Origin: Pseudonocardia sediminis
GTDB lineage: Bacteria > Actinomycetota > Actinomycetes > Mycobacteriales > Pseudonocardiaceae
Reading direction: 5' to 3'
NCBI RefSeq assembly: GCF_004217185.1
Contig: NZ_SHKL01000001.1
Span: forward strand, 5,888,001 to 5,952,000
DNA length: 64,000 bases
Part shown: in pieces, positions 54,212 through 64,000 of the stretch
How the letters are laid out: every line of letters begins with the position of its first letter
How positions within the stretch are numbered: position 1 is the first letter of the stretch
The notes under the pieces: generated by a model
The model's database searches: none
Told to the model about the DNA's origin: nothing
Seen by the model: only the letters and a program-made list of their open reading frames with translations
Translations under genes and position numbers: made by a program

Positions 54212-54988
54212 GTGACCGCACCCAGCTCACCCGGCGGCCGCTCGCCGCTGAAGGTGGCCGGTATCGCCCTGATCGGCGTCGGAGTCCTGGCCGGCGTCGT
54301 CGGCCTGTTCGGCCTGACCGGTCTCGGCGGTGGTGGCGACGAGAGCTCCTCGGCCGCGCCGCCGAGCGCGACCGCCGCGCCGGGCAACGACCCGAACGCC
54401 GACCCGAACGCGGTTCCCGACGCGGACCCGAACGCGGCCGGAACCCCCGGTGCGAACGGTGCCGGCGGTGCGAACGGCGCCGCGCCGGGGACCCCGGGTG
54501 CGCCCGGAACCCCCGGTGCCCCCGGCGCGAACGGAGCCGGCGGCGGAACGCCGCTCACCCCGGGAGCGCCCGGGACCCCCGGCGCTCCGGGTACACCCGG
54601 TGCGGCGGGCGCAGCCGGTGGGGCGGGCGCCCCCGGTGCCGGTGCACCCGGCGCGGCCCGCGCCGGAGCCGAGGGCGGGGCGGCCGGATCGGCCACCGCG
54701 GCCCGTCCGGTGGTGCGCGTCTACAACAACAGCACGGTCAAGGGCCTGGCCGAGAAGGCCGCCGAGGAGTTCCGCCGCGCGGGCTGGACGGTCGCCGCCG
54801 TGCAGAACTACCCGCAGGGCGTCATCCCGGCCACCACCGTCTACTACCGGCAGGGCACCGCGGAGAAGACGGCCGCGGACGAGATGGCCCGCAAGTGGGG
54901 CATCCGCTCCGAGCCCCGGTTCGCCGGCATCCAGGACGCCACCCCGGGGATCATCGTGATCATCACCAAGGACTTCAAGGCGGCCTGA
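54212..54988 (+). CDS. LytR_C-domain envelope protein with collagen-like linker
   Basis: 258 residues. GTG 54212 is preferred because GGAGG sits 5 nt upstream. One N-terminal membrane helix (KVAGIALIGVGVLAGVVGLFG), then about 110 residues of Gly/Ala/Pro repeats of Gly-X-Y type (such as GAPGTPGAPGANG), then the C-terminal LytR_C domain beginning RPVVRVYNNSTVKGLAEKAA and including VYYRQGTAEKTAADEMA. Probably anchored in the membrane with the domain in the wall zone. Equivalent to Rv0431 in gene order. The linker is longer and more collagen-like than usual. Confidence 0.9.
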   Translation: MTAPSSPGGRSPLKVAGIALIGVGVLAGVVGLFGLTGLGGGGDESSSAAPPSATAAPGNDPNADPNAVPDADPNAAGTPGANGAGGANGAAPGTPGAPGTPGAPGANGAGGGTPLTPGAPGTPGAPGTPGAAGAAGGAGAPGAGAPGAARAGAEGGAAGSATAARPVVRVYNNSTVKGLAEKAAEEFRRAGWTVAAVQNYPQGVIPATTVYYRQGTAEKTAADEMARKWGIRSEPRFAGIQDATPGIIVIITKDFKAA

Positions 54989-55015
54989 TCCCCGAACTCC
55001 GCTCCCCAGCGCGCG

Positions 55016-55046
55016 CACGGCCCCGGACCAGTGGTCCGGGGCCGTG
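55016..55046. terminator. Bidirectional terminator hairpin
   Basis: Perfect 14-bp stem (55016-55029 with 55033-55046) and an AGT loop between the convergent LytR_C and AAA ATPase genes. Confidence 0.9.
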
Positions 55047-55076
55047 GTCGTTCCCGGGGTCGGCCCGAGAGGAGTC

Positions 55077-57419
55077 TCAGGCCCGCCGGTCGGCGTAGGC
55101 CTGCAGCTCCGCGACCTGCGCCGGGTCCAGCGACGGCCCGACCGACGTGCGCGCGGCGGCCAGGTGCGCCGCCGTGACCTCGACGGCGTCGAGGGACTCG
55201 CGCATCGCCGTCAGCGCCGCCTCGCGCAGCACCGCGGTGCAGTCGGCCGCCGAGTAGCCCTCCAGGTCCGCGGCCAGTGCGGGCAGGTCGACGTCGTCGG
55301 CGAGGGGGATGTTGCGCCCGGACGCGCGCAGGATGTCCTCGCGCGCGGCGGCGTCCGGCGGCGGCACGAACACCAGGCGCTCGAGGCGTCCGGGGCGCAG
55401 CAGGGCCGGGTCCACCAGCTCCGGGCGGTTCGTGGCCCCGACCACGACGACCTCGCGCAGCGGCGTCGCGCCGTCGAGCTCGGTGAGCAGGGCGGCGACC
55501 ACCCGGTCGGCGACGCCGGAGTCGGTGGAGCCGCCGCGTCGCGGGGCCAGGGCGTCGACCTCGTCGAGGAACAGCAGCGACGGCGCGGCCTCGGCGGCGC
55601 GGCGGAACAGCTCGCGGACCGCGCGCTCGGACTCCCCCACGTACTTGTCGAGCAGCTCGGCGCCCTTGACCGCGAACACGTTGAGGTTGCCGGTGCCGGC
55701 CAGGGCGCGGAGCAGGAACGTCTTGCCGCCGCCGGGCGGGCCGTAGAGCAGCACGCCGCGCGGCGCGTCGACGCCGAGGCGGGCGAACGAGTCCGGGTAG
55801 CGCAGCGGCCAGAGCACGGCCTCGGTCAGGGCCTGCTTGACCTCGGTCATGTCCCCGACGTCGTCCAGGGTGATCCCGCCGCTGCCCAGCGTGCCGCTGT
55901 CGGACAGCGAGATGGGACGGACCGAGCCGACGGCGTCGAGCAGGTCCTGCTGGCACACCTGCGGTCCGTCCCCGTCCGCGTCCCCTTCCGCGCCGTCTCC
56001 GCTGCCGCCGCGCAGCGCGGCCTGGATCGCGGCCTCGCGGCGGACGGCGGTCAGGTCGGCGACGACGAAGCCGGGGGTGCGTTCGGCGACCGCGGCGAGG
56101 TCGACGTCGCCGGCGCGCGGGACGTCGGCCAGCAGGCGCTCCAGCAGCTCGCGGCGCGTCCGGCCGTCGGGCAGCGACGCGACGAGCTCGCGGTCGATCA
56201 GGTCGGGCGCGCGCAGCCGCGGGTCGACGCCCTCGGGCTCGGAGGTGGTGGCGACCAGCGCGGGCCCACCGGGCGCGGTGGCGGCGCGCAGCTCGTCCAG
56301 CACGAGCTGCGCCAGCGGCGGCGGGGTCGCGGCCGGGAGCAGCGCGTGCACGTCGTTGACCAGGAGCACGACCGGGACGCCGTCGACCGGGCGGGCGGCG
56401 GCGAGCACCTCGCGCACCCGGGCCGCGGCCGAGGCCGGTTCCAGCGCCGCGGCGGCGGGCGCGACGAGCTCGACGCACCGCGCCCCGACGGCGGCGGCCG
56501 CGCTGTGCACGAGCGTCGCCTTGCCGACGCCCTCCGGCCCGGCCAGCAGCACGCCGAGCCTCGGGGACCCGCCGAGGCGGGTGAGCAGCTCGGGGCGCTG
56601 GAACGTCAGCTCCAGCCATTCGACGAGCCGGCGCGCGGCGGCGACGTTGCCGATGAGCGCGTCGATCGGCAGGGCCTCCCCGGCAGGGGCGGCCGCGACG
56701 TCGGGCTCCGGGGCCGCCGGGGTCTCCCCGGGGCGCGTGGACGCGGAACGGACGCCGTCGGCCCCCGTGATCGGAGGGGCCTGCGTGCCCGGGCTCCCCG
56801 CCACCGCCGGGTTCGTGGCGCGGGCCGTGGGCGCGGGATCGCCGGTGCTCGCACCGCCGTGCCAGCCGACGACCGTCGAGGGCTGCACGGCCACCGCCGT
56901 CCCGGCCGGTTCGACCTCGGCGACGGTCAGCAGCTCGCTGGTCCACGCCCCACCGATGGCGTTGCTCAGCGCGCGGCGGGCGGAGTGCACGTCGGCGCCG
57001 GGCGGCGGGGCGATGTCCTGGGGCAGCAGCGACACCGCGTCACCGGGCGCGAGGACCTTGCCCATCAGGGCCAGGCGCGCCGTCTCCGGGGTGACCATCG
57101 AGCTGGCCAGCCGCGACCCGGCCAGGCGCACCGTGCGGGCGGGCACGACGGCGGCCGGCGAGACCACCACCTGCGCCCCGTCGGTCAGCCCGGCGTTGGA
57201 CAGCGTGACGTCGTCGAGCCGGGCCTGACCGGGGATCGCACCGTTGCCGTCGGCGACGGCGAGGGCGGTGGTCACCCGCGCCCCGGTGAGCGAGACCGCG
57301 TCCCAGGAGCGCAGCCCGAGCGCGTCGAGCACCTCCGGGTGCAGCCGGACGACCCCGCGCCGGGAGTCGGCGGCCGAGGAGGCGAGGCGGGCGACCAGGG
57401 TCAGCGACGGGTCCGGCAC
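55077..57419 (-). CDS. CDC48/p97-like tandem AAA ATPase with degenerate D1
   Basis: 780 residues, counterpart of Rv0435c by gene order. An N-terminal double-psi-barrel-like domain (about 1-170) and an Ala/Pro/Thr-rich linker are followed by two AAA modules. D1 is degenerate: Walker A GPEGVGKATL and Walker B VVLLVNDVHAL, lacking the DE pair. D2 is intact: GPPGGGKTFLL, LLFLDEVDAL, and the second region of homology GATNRPELVDPALLRPGRLER. ATP turnover therefore probably rests with D2. GTG 57419 has a leaderless -10 box. Probable protein-remodelling machine; substrate unknown. Confidence 0.93.
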   Translation of the reverse strand: MPDPSLTLVARLASSAADSRRGVVRLHPEVLDALGLRSWDAVSLTGARVTTALAVADGNGAIPGQARLDDVTLSNAGLTDGAQVVVSPAAVVPARTVRLAGSRLASSMVTPETARLALMGKVLAPGDAVSLLPQDIAPPPGADVHSARRALSNAIGGAWTSELLTVAEVEPAGTAVAVQPSTVVGWHGGASTGDPAPTARATNPAVAGSPGTQAPPITGADGVRSASTRPGETPAAPEPDVAAAPAGEALPIDALIGNVAAARRLVEWLELTFQRPELLTRLGGSPRLGVLLAGPEGVGKATLVHSAAAAVGARCVELVAPAAAALEPASAAARVREVLAAARPVDGVPVVLLVNDVHALLPAATPPPLAQLVLDELRAATAPGGPALVATTSEPEGVDPRLRAPDLIDRELVASLPDGRTRRELLERLLADVPRAGDVDLAAVAERTPGFVVADLTAVRREAAIQAALRGGSGDGAEGDADGDGPQVCQQDLLDAVGSVRPISLSDSGTLGSGGITLDDVGDMTEVKQALTEAVLWPLRYPDSFARLGVDAPRGVLLYGPPGGGKTFLLRALAGTGNLNVFAVKGAELLDKYVGESERAVRELFRRAAEAAPSLLFLDEVDALAPRRGGSTDSGVADRVVAALLTELDGATPLREVVVVGATNRPELVDPALLRPGRLERLVFVPPPDAAAREDILRASGRNIPLADDVDLPALAADLEGYSAADCTAVLREAALTAMRESLDAVEVTAAHLAAARTSVGPSLDPAQVAELQAYADRRA

Positions 57420-57425
57420 ACACCC

Positions 57426-57431
57426 AACCTA
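57426..57431 (-). promoter_or_regulatory. Leaderless -10 box of the AAA ATPase gene
   Basis: TAGGTT on the minus strand, exactly 6 nt before the GTG start at 57419. Confidence 0.6.
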
Positions 57432-57543
57432 TCGCCGAGGACCGCCGGGCCCGCGGGCCCGGCCCGGCGCGGCGGCGCCTACGCTCGTCGGCGGTCCGGC
57501 CCGGGCCCGTGAGAGACCGCCCCGCAGAGGAGCCCGCCCCACG

Positions 57544-58533
57544 ATGAAGGTCCTGATCTCCGGCGGCGCCGGCTACATCGGCAGCACGGTCGCCTCCGCC
57601 TGCCTCGACGCGGGGATCGAACCGGTGATCGTGGACAGCCTCGTCACCGGGCGGCGCGAGTTCACCCGCGGCCGCCACTTCGTCGAGGGCGACATCGCCG
57701 ACGGCGCGGTGATCGACCGCGTGTTCGCCGAGCACCCGGACATCGACGCCGTCGTGCACTGCGCGGCACTGATCGTCGTCCCGGACTCGGTCGCCGACCC
57801 GGTCGGCTACTACCGGGCCAACGTGTCGACGAGCCTGGAGTTCGTCGGCCACCTGCTCCGCCACGGCGCCACCCGGATGTTGTTCAGCTCCTCGGCGTCG
57901 ATCTACCGCGCGAACGACGACTTCAGCGTCGACGAGGACTCCCCGCTCGGGCCGGAGAGCCCGTACGCGCGTACGAAGGCCGTCTGCGAGCAGATGTTCA
58001 CCGACGTCGCCGCCGGGACGCCGTTGCGGGTGCTGTCGCTGCGCTACTTCAACCCGATCGGCGCCGACCCGGGCCTGCGCACCGGCCTGCAGCTGCGCCG
58101 TCCCAGCCACGCGCTCGGCAAGCTGATCGAGGCCCGCGACGCACGTGTCCCGTTCTCGGTCACCGGCACCGGCTGGCCGACCCGGGACGGCTCGGGCATC
58201 CGCGACTACGTCCACGTCTGGGACCTCGCGGCCGCACACGTCGCGGCCCTGCAGCGTTTCGACGACGTGCTGGGCGCGCACCGCTCGCTCGCGATCAACC
58301 TGGGCACCGGCACCGGGACGACCGTCACCGAGCTGGTCGAGGCGTTCAACGGCGTCGTCGACGAGCCGGTGGAGGTCCGCACCGCCGACGCCCGGCCCGG
58401 CGACGTCGCCGGCGCCTACACCCGCAGCGACCGGGCGAGGGACCTGCTCGGCTGGACGGCGGAGCACACCGTCGCCGAGGGGATCACCGACTCCCTGCGC
58501 TGGGCCGCCGTCCGCGACGAGCGCCTCGCCTGA
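57544..58533 (+). CDS. galE: UDP-glucose 4-epimerase
   Basis: 329 residues, extended SDR: GGAGYIGST at the N-terminus, catalytic Ser/Tyr/Lys in FSSSASIY and SPYARTKAVCEQ, and the substrate region RYFNPIGADP. ATG 57544 follows GAGGAG. Interconverts UDP-glucose and UDP-galactose for surface glycans. Inserted, on the opposite strand, between the ATPase and pssA genes that are neighbours in mycobacteria. Confidence 0.94.
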   Translation: MKVLISGGAGYIGSTVASACLDAGIEPVIVDSLVTGRREFTRGRHFVEGDIADGAVIDRVFAEHPDIDAVVHCAALIVVPDSVADPVGYYRANVSTSLEFVGHLLRHGATRMLFSSSASIYRANDDFSVDEDSPLGPESPYARTKAVCEQMFTDVAAGTPLRVLSLRYFNPIGADPGLRTGLQLRRPSHALGKLIEARDARVPFSVTGTGWPTRDGSGIRDYVHVWDLAAAHVAALQRFDDVLGAHRSLAINLGTGTGTTVTELVEAFNGVVDEPVEVRTADARPGDVAGAYTRSDRARDLLGWTAEHTVAEGITDSLRWAAVRDERLA

Positions 58534-58579
58534 CGTCCCGGCCCGAGGCCCGATCAGCGGCGCAGGCCCGGAGGGCCGG

Positions 58580-59584
58580 TCAGCGGCGGCGCAGACCGAG
58601 GTTGCGCCGGCTGCCACGCGGGGGCGTCGGGCCGCGGCGCGGCGACGCCGGGGGGATCCCGTTCGACGACGGCCGGTCCTCGTTGCCCAGGCGGCGGGCC
58701 ATGCCGCGGGCCATCGCCCCGGCCCGTCCGGCGACCCGGCGGCGCAGCGGCGGGCGCAGGCCGAGGCGGCGCGCGGAGCGGGCGGCGCGGGCGACGGCGC
58801 GGCGCTGGCGCACCGGCACGTCCCAGGCCTCCGGGTGCTTCGAGAGCCATCGGTAGCGGTACATCGTGTACGGGATCAGCGCGAGGTAGAGCAGCGCCGC
58901 GATCGTGATCCCCAGGAACGGCACGGTGAGCAGGACCGCGACGATCACGCAGATCACCACGAGCAGCGGGGCGATCGCCCGCTGCGGCACCCGGATCGTC
59001 TTCAGCGACAGCGTCGGCAGCCGGCTGACCATCAGGCCCGCGGTGACCAGCGCCCACACCGCGACCACGATCGGCGACGACCACCAGCCCGGTCCCAGGT
59101 GCAGCCACAGGTAGAGCGGGATGCCGGCCGTCATCGCCGCGGCCGGGGCCGGGACGCCGACGAAGAACTCGCGGGCGAACGGCGGCGCCGAGTCGTCGTC
59201 GATCAGGGTGTTGAAGCGGGCCAGCCGCAGCGCCATGCACACCGCGAACACCAGCGCGACGACCCACCCGGCGCGGGTGTCCTGCAGGCCCCAGATGTAG
59301 ATGACCAGGGCCGGGGCCACCCCGAAGGAGACGAGGTCGGCGAGCGAGTCGAGCTCGGCGCCGATCCGGCTGCTGGCGTCGAGCAGGCGGGCCAGCCCGC
59401 CGTCGAGCGCGTCGCAGAGCCCCGCGGCGGCGATCGAGCCGATCGCGAACTCGAACCGGCCACCGAGCGCGAAGTAGACCGCGGACAGCCCGGCGCACAG
59501 GTTCAGCACGGTCACCGCGTTCGGCAGCAGCCGCACCCCGGCGGGGTAGCCGCCCTCGGGACGGCGCGGCGTCGCGGGACTCAT
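58580..59584 (-). CDS. pssA: CDP-diacylglycerol-serine O-phosphatidyltransferase
   Basis: 334 residues. Makes phosphatidylserine. The CDP-alcohol phosphotransferase motif is complete: DALDGGLARLLDASSRIGAE with the two downstream Asp in LDSLAD. About eight membrane helices. The C-terminal about 75 residues form a long Arg-rich cytoplasmic tail, longer than in most homologues. ATG 59584 overlaps the psd stop (ATGA). Confidence 0.95.
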   Translation of the reverse strand: MSPATPRRPEGGYPAGVRLLPNAVTVLNLCAGLSAVYFALGGRFEFAIGSIAAAGLCDALDGGLARLLDASSRIGAELDSLADLVSFGVAPALVIYIWGLQDTRAGWVVALVFAVCMALRLARFNTLIDDDSAPPFAREFFVGVPAPAAAMTAGIPLYLWLHLGPGWWSSPIVVAVWALVTAGLMVSRLPTLSLKTIRVPQRAIAPLLVVICVIVAVLLTVPFLGITIAALLYLALIPYTMYRYRWLSKHPEAWDVPVRQRRAVARAARSARRLGLRPPLRRRVAGRAGAMARGMARRLGNEDRPSSNGIPPASPRRGPTPPRGSRRNLGLRRR

Positions 59585-60309
59585 GCCCGCGGCCCCGTAT
59601 CCCCGCCGGGGACGGGCGGCAGCTCGGCCAGCACGGTCTCCGCGCCGACGCTACGCTGCCCGGGCGTCACGAGCGCGGACGCCCCCGGGGGCAGGTAGGT
59701 GTCCACCCGCGACCCGAACCGGATCAGTCCGAACAGCTCACCGGCCGCGACCTCGTCGCCGGCGGTCAGGGGGCAGACGATCCGCCGGGCGAGCAGCCCG
59801 GCGATCTGGACGACGCCGACGCGCTGCCCGGCGGCCGTCTCGACGGTGATCGCGTTGCGCTCGTTGTCCTCGCTGGCCTTGTCCAGGTCGGCGGAGAGGA
59901 ACGCCCCGGGGGTGTAGGTGACGGCGCGGACGCGGCCGTGCACCGGGACCCACTGGACGTGCACGTCGAGCAGCGAGAGGAACACGCTCACCCGCACGCA
60001 GGGATCGCGCGGCAGGTCCAGCTCCGGAGGCGGGACGACCTCGCCGACGGTCGCGACGGTGCCGTCGGCGGGGGCGAGCACGACGCCGGTGCGGGCCGGG
60101 GGCGTGCGGTGCGGGGCCCGGAAGAACGCGGCCGCGGCGGCGGTCGCGAGCAGCCCGGTGGCGCCGCCCCGCCCGGTCAGCAGCCGCAGACCGGCCGCGG
60201 CGAGGCCGACCCCGGCGACGATCGGCCGGCCGCCCGGGTGCATCGGCGGGACCGCCTCCCGCACCAGTCGGGCGATGTGGGTCGGCGAGGTCCCGGTGGA
60301 GTCGGGCAT
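59581..60309 (-). CDS. psd: Phosphatidylserine decarboxylase
   Basis: 242 residues, short Psd type. The pyruvoyl-forming serine is in GLIRFGSRVD near residue 200; other family blocks are VLAPADGTVATV and FLSLLDVHVQWVPVHGRV. Self-cleavage at Gly-Ser would give alpha and beta chains. Coupled to pssA, which makes its substrate; product is phosphatidylethanolamine. Start ATG 60309 with GGAGGAG rather far (14 nt) upstream. Confidence 0.94.
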   Translation of the reverse strand: MPDSTGTSPTHIARLVREAVPPMHPGGRPIVAGVGLAAAGLRLLTGRGGATGLLATAAAAAFFRAPHRTPPARTGVVLAPADGTVATVGEVVPPPELDLPRDPCVRVSVFLSLLDVHVQWVPVHGRVRAVTYTPGAFLSADLDKASEDNERNAITVETAAGQRVGVVQIAGLLARRIVCPLTAGDEVAAGELFGLIRFGSRVDTYLPPGASALVTPGQRSVGAETVLAELPPVPGGDTGPRA

Positions 60310-60886
60310 GGGTGGTTGTCGGCTCCTCCGCGCCGGAGGGCGCGCGGGCCACCGTTTCCCGGTGACCGGCGACGGCCGCGGCCGGTGCTGTCGGTCTACG
60401 CTGCGCCGGTTCACCGCGTCCGGGTCGAGGGAGAAGACCTGGACATGTGCGCCGATCCGGACTGTCGGCGACACGCTACGCGGAACCCCGCAACGGGCGG
60501 TGCCGGGCCCGGGATCGTCACGGCGGCGGGGCGGGGAAGATCCGGTGACCACCGGGTGCACGCAAAGGGTCGGGGCCGTCATCCCCCGAGACGACGACCC
60601 CGACCTTGGAACCGCTCGTCCGCTCCCCAGCGACGGGCGGTGGGCTCTGTGCTGTGAAGGGAGTGCCCCTTCACGGGTAAAAGTATTCCTGAGCTGACGA
60701 CCCGTCGTCTAGATCACCGTTGGCGGAACCACTGATCTACACCGATCGGCCGAATGTTCACTCTGTTTGACGTCGCGTGCGGTGAGATCGTTGCCCGGTC
60801 AGTCTATGATCTGAGTCACATTTCAGCAAGACGGACCAACGGCGAGCCGTCGGGGTGCGCGTCCGAGCACGGCGAACGCCCCCTGC
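60310..60886. other. 577-bp intergenic region upstream of psd, lower GC
   Basis: No recognisable gene. The 60650-60840 stretch is distinctly less GC-rich than anything around it and contains an 8-bp hairpin (60654-60661 with 60667-60674, loop AGTGC) and a GACGAC/GTCGTC inverted repeat at 60696-60709. Probably the psd-pssA promoter region and possibly a small RNA; I cannot identify a known RNA family. Confidence 0.5.
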
Positions 60887-62161
60887 TCAGGCGTCGAGGA
60901 GCCACACGTCGACCGGCTCGCCGTCCTCGACACGCTCCACCTCGGCCGGGATGTCGATCAGGCAGTCGGCCCGGGCGAGCGCCCCGATCAGGTGAGAGGC
61001 GGCGGTCCCGATCTCGGCGACGGTCCCGGCGCGGGCGTCGAGGACCCCCCGCCGGAACTGACGACGACCGGCCGGCGAGCCCAGCGCACCGTCCAGCCGG
61101 ACCGACACGACCGGACGCTCCGGGCTCGGGTGGCCCATCGCCGCGCGCAGCGCGGGCCGGACGAACACCTCGAACGAGACCAGCGAGCTGACCGGGTTGC
61201 CCGGCAGTGTCGCCACGGCGACCCCGTCCTCGACCCCCGCGCCGTCGAGCCGGAGCCGTCCGGCGCCCTGGGGGCCGCCCGGCTGCATGGCGACCTTGCC
61301 GAACTCCACGCCGTTGCCGGTGAGCGCGTCCTTGACCACCTCGTAGGCGCCGGCGCTGACGCCACCGGAGGTGAGCACGAGGTCGACCCCGGCCACGGCC
61401 TTCTCGGCGAGTACCGCGCGGAACCTGTCGACGTCGTCCGGGACGAAGCTGAGCAGCTCCGCGGTGGCCCCGGCCTCCCGCACGGCGACGGCGAGCATCG
61501 TGCCGTTCGACTCGTAGATCTGCCCGTGCTCCAGAGGCGTCCCGGGCGCGACGAGCTCGGAGCCGGTGGAGAGCACGAGGACGTGCGGACGACGGCGGAC
61601 GGCGAGCGTCGCCGAGCCGCACGCGGCGGCCAGCCCGATCTGCGGGGCGGCGAGCACCGTCCCGGCGGTGAGCAGCACCTGCCCGGCCGCGGTGTCCTCG
61701 CCGGAGTGACGGACGTGCGCCCCGGCGTCGGCGGCGGCGGAGATGGTGACGGTCTCGGTGCCGGCGTCGGTCCGCTCGACCGGGACGATCGCGTCCGCGC
61801 CGTGCGGGATCGGGGCGCCCGTCATGATCCGGTGCGCCGTGCCCGGCTCGAGCGTCGGGACGTCGGTCCGACCGGCCGGGATGTCCGCGCCGACCGGCAG
61901 CGTCACCGGCGAGGCCTCGGAGGCGCCCGCCACCTCGGCGGCGCGCACCGCGTAACCGTCCATCGCGGAGTTGTCGAACGGCGGCAGCGCCACCACGGAG
62001 GTGAGGTCCCGCGCCAGCACCCGTCCGCTCGCCTCGGACAGCGGCACGTCCTCGCTCGCGGTGGCCACGAGCAGGGAGGCCACCGCCTTCGCGTGCTCGG
62101 CCACGGTGCGCGGGGCGGACCCGCCGGCGGAGGACCAGGACGTCGATCCGGAGGCGCTCAT
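60887..62161 (-). CDS. moeA: Molybdopterin molybdenumtransferase
   Basis: 424 residues. Inserts molybdate into adenylylated molybdopterin. Family blocks: VALPPFDNSAMDGYAVR, IMTGAPIPHGADAIVPVE, LSTGSELVAPG, LTSGGVSAGAYEVVKDAL and LPGNPVSSLVSFEVFV. GAGGA lies 7 nt before ATG 62161. Occupies the position of moeA2 (Rv0438c). Its product is needed by the Cox-like molybdenum hydroxylase encoded in this window. Confidence 0.96.
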   Translation of the reverse strand: MSASGSTSWSSAGGSAPRTVAEHAKAVASLLVATASEDVPLSEASGRVLARDLTSVVALPPFDNSAMDGYAVRAAEVAGASEASPVTLPVGADIPAGRTDVPTLEPGTAHRIMTGAPIPHGADAIVPVERTDAGTETVTISAAADAGAHVRHSGEDTAAGQVLLTAGTVLAAPQIGLAAACGSATLAVRRRPHVLVLSTGSELVAPGTPLEHGQIYESNGTMLAVAVREAGATAELLSFVPDDVDRFRAVLAEKAVAGVDLVLTSGGVSAGAYEVVKDALTGNGVEFGKVAMQPGGPQGAGRLRLDGAGVEDGVAVATLPGNPVSSLVSFEVFVRPALRAAMGHPSPERPVVSVRLDGALGSPAGRRQFRRGVLDARAGTVAEIGTAASHLIGALARADCLIDIPAEVERVEDGEPVDVWLLDA

Positions 62162-62213
62162 CGGGCCATCCTCGCGCGCGTGCGGGAGGAACGGACGCCC
62201 GGGCCGGGTCGCC

Positions 62214-62238
62214 TTGCACTCGACCCCTGCGAGTGCTA
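62214..62238. promoter_or_regulatory. CIRCE operator 1 (HrcA site)
   Basis: TTGCACTC-N9-GAGTGCTA, a near-consensus CIRCE element (TTAGCACTC-N9-GAGTGCTAA), upstream of groEL. Confidence 0.9.
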
Positions 62239-62258
62239 GAAACGGAGTCGGAGTCCAC

Positions 62259-62283
62259 TGGCACTCGATGCTGTGGAGTGCCA
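62259..62283. promoter_or_regulatory. CIRCE operator 2 (HrcA site)
   Basis: TGGCACTC-N9-GAGTGCCA, a second CIRCE element 20 bp after the first and 95 bp before the groEL start. Confidence 0.93.
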
Positions 62284-62378
62284 GGTCGGGTCGGTGAGAC
62301 CGGCGCAGGGTTGCCGGTCGTCCGTCGCGGGCACCGGATCCGACCACATGATCATGTCTATCGGAGGGCAACACCCCC

Positions 62379-64000
<1,622 letters not shown>

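Noticed and set aside
59918..60697. Plus-strand frames across the psd 5' region
   Set aside because: Antisense to psd with low-complexity composition; no domain.

Overview
The window is very GC-rich DNA with dense, often overlapping genes (ATGA/GTGA couplings) and leaderless-looking promoters. It also carries an F420/deazaflavin-type oxidoreductase, a DUF3263 protein and a LytR_C protein. The order def - DUF3263 - LytR_C - AAA ATPase - pssA - psd - moeA - groEL parallels Mycobacterium tuberculosis Rv0429c-Rv0440, and thiD-thiC parallels Rv0422c-Rv0423c. This points to a filamentous actinomycete, most likely Pseudonocardiales (Pseudonocardia-like); the genus is inference.

Left part (1 to about 32.6 kb): a nonribosomal peptide biosynthetic cluster that I cannot match to a known product. 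A minus-strand operon runs leftward: an AMP-ligase/aldehyde-dehydrogenase fusion (881 aa), a free-standing FabF-type ketosynthase, a three-module NRPS (C-A-PCP-C-A-PCP-C-A-PCP-E, 3722 aa) and a second NRPS (at least C-A-PCP-C-A-PCP-C-A) that continues past base 1. A divergent plus-strand operon holds an SbnA-like enzyme, an MFS exporter, an unusual P450 and an SbnB-like enzyme. SbnA plus SbnB is the known route to L-2,3-diaminopropionate (Dap). It is closed by a strong bidirectional terminator, beyond which lies a second minus-strand operon: a DUF418 membrane protein, an R2-like diiron protein and a thiamine-diphosphate enzyme, each overlapping the next. The predicted product is an N-acylated peptide containing Dap and a D-configured threonine-type residue. 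No thioesterase, MbtH protein, phosphopantetheinyl transferase or pathway-specific regulator is visible here.

Middle (32.6 to 44.8 kb): two DesK/NarL-type histidine kinases and one LuxR-type response regulator with an intervening membrane protein; a form II (AYRGAGR) carbon-monoxide-dehydrogenase-like molybdenum hydroxylase operon (L-S-M); thiD; a Uma2 nuclease-fold protein; thiC under a TPP riboswitch; and a Ddn-like deazaflavin oxidoreductase.

Right part (44.8 to 64 kb): an FtsX-type ABC exporter divergent from its own kinase/regulator pair; an amidohydrolase with peptide deformylase; an FMO plus SDR pair; and then the conserved actinobacterial block of DUF3263, LytR_C, a p97-like AAA ATPase with a degenerate first ATPase domain, galE, pssA, psd and moeA (which makes the cofactor the Cox enzyme needs). 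It ends with a stand-alone groEL behind two tandem CIRCE operators, cut by the window end. I see no tRNA, rRNA, CRISPR, insertion sequence or attachment site.
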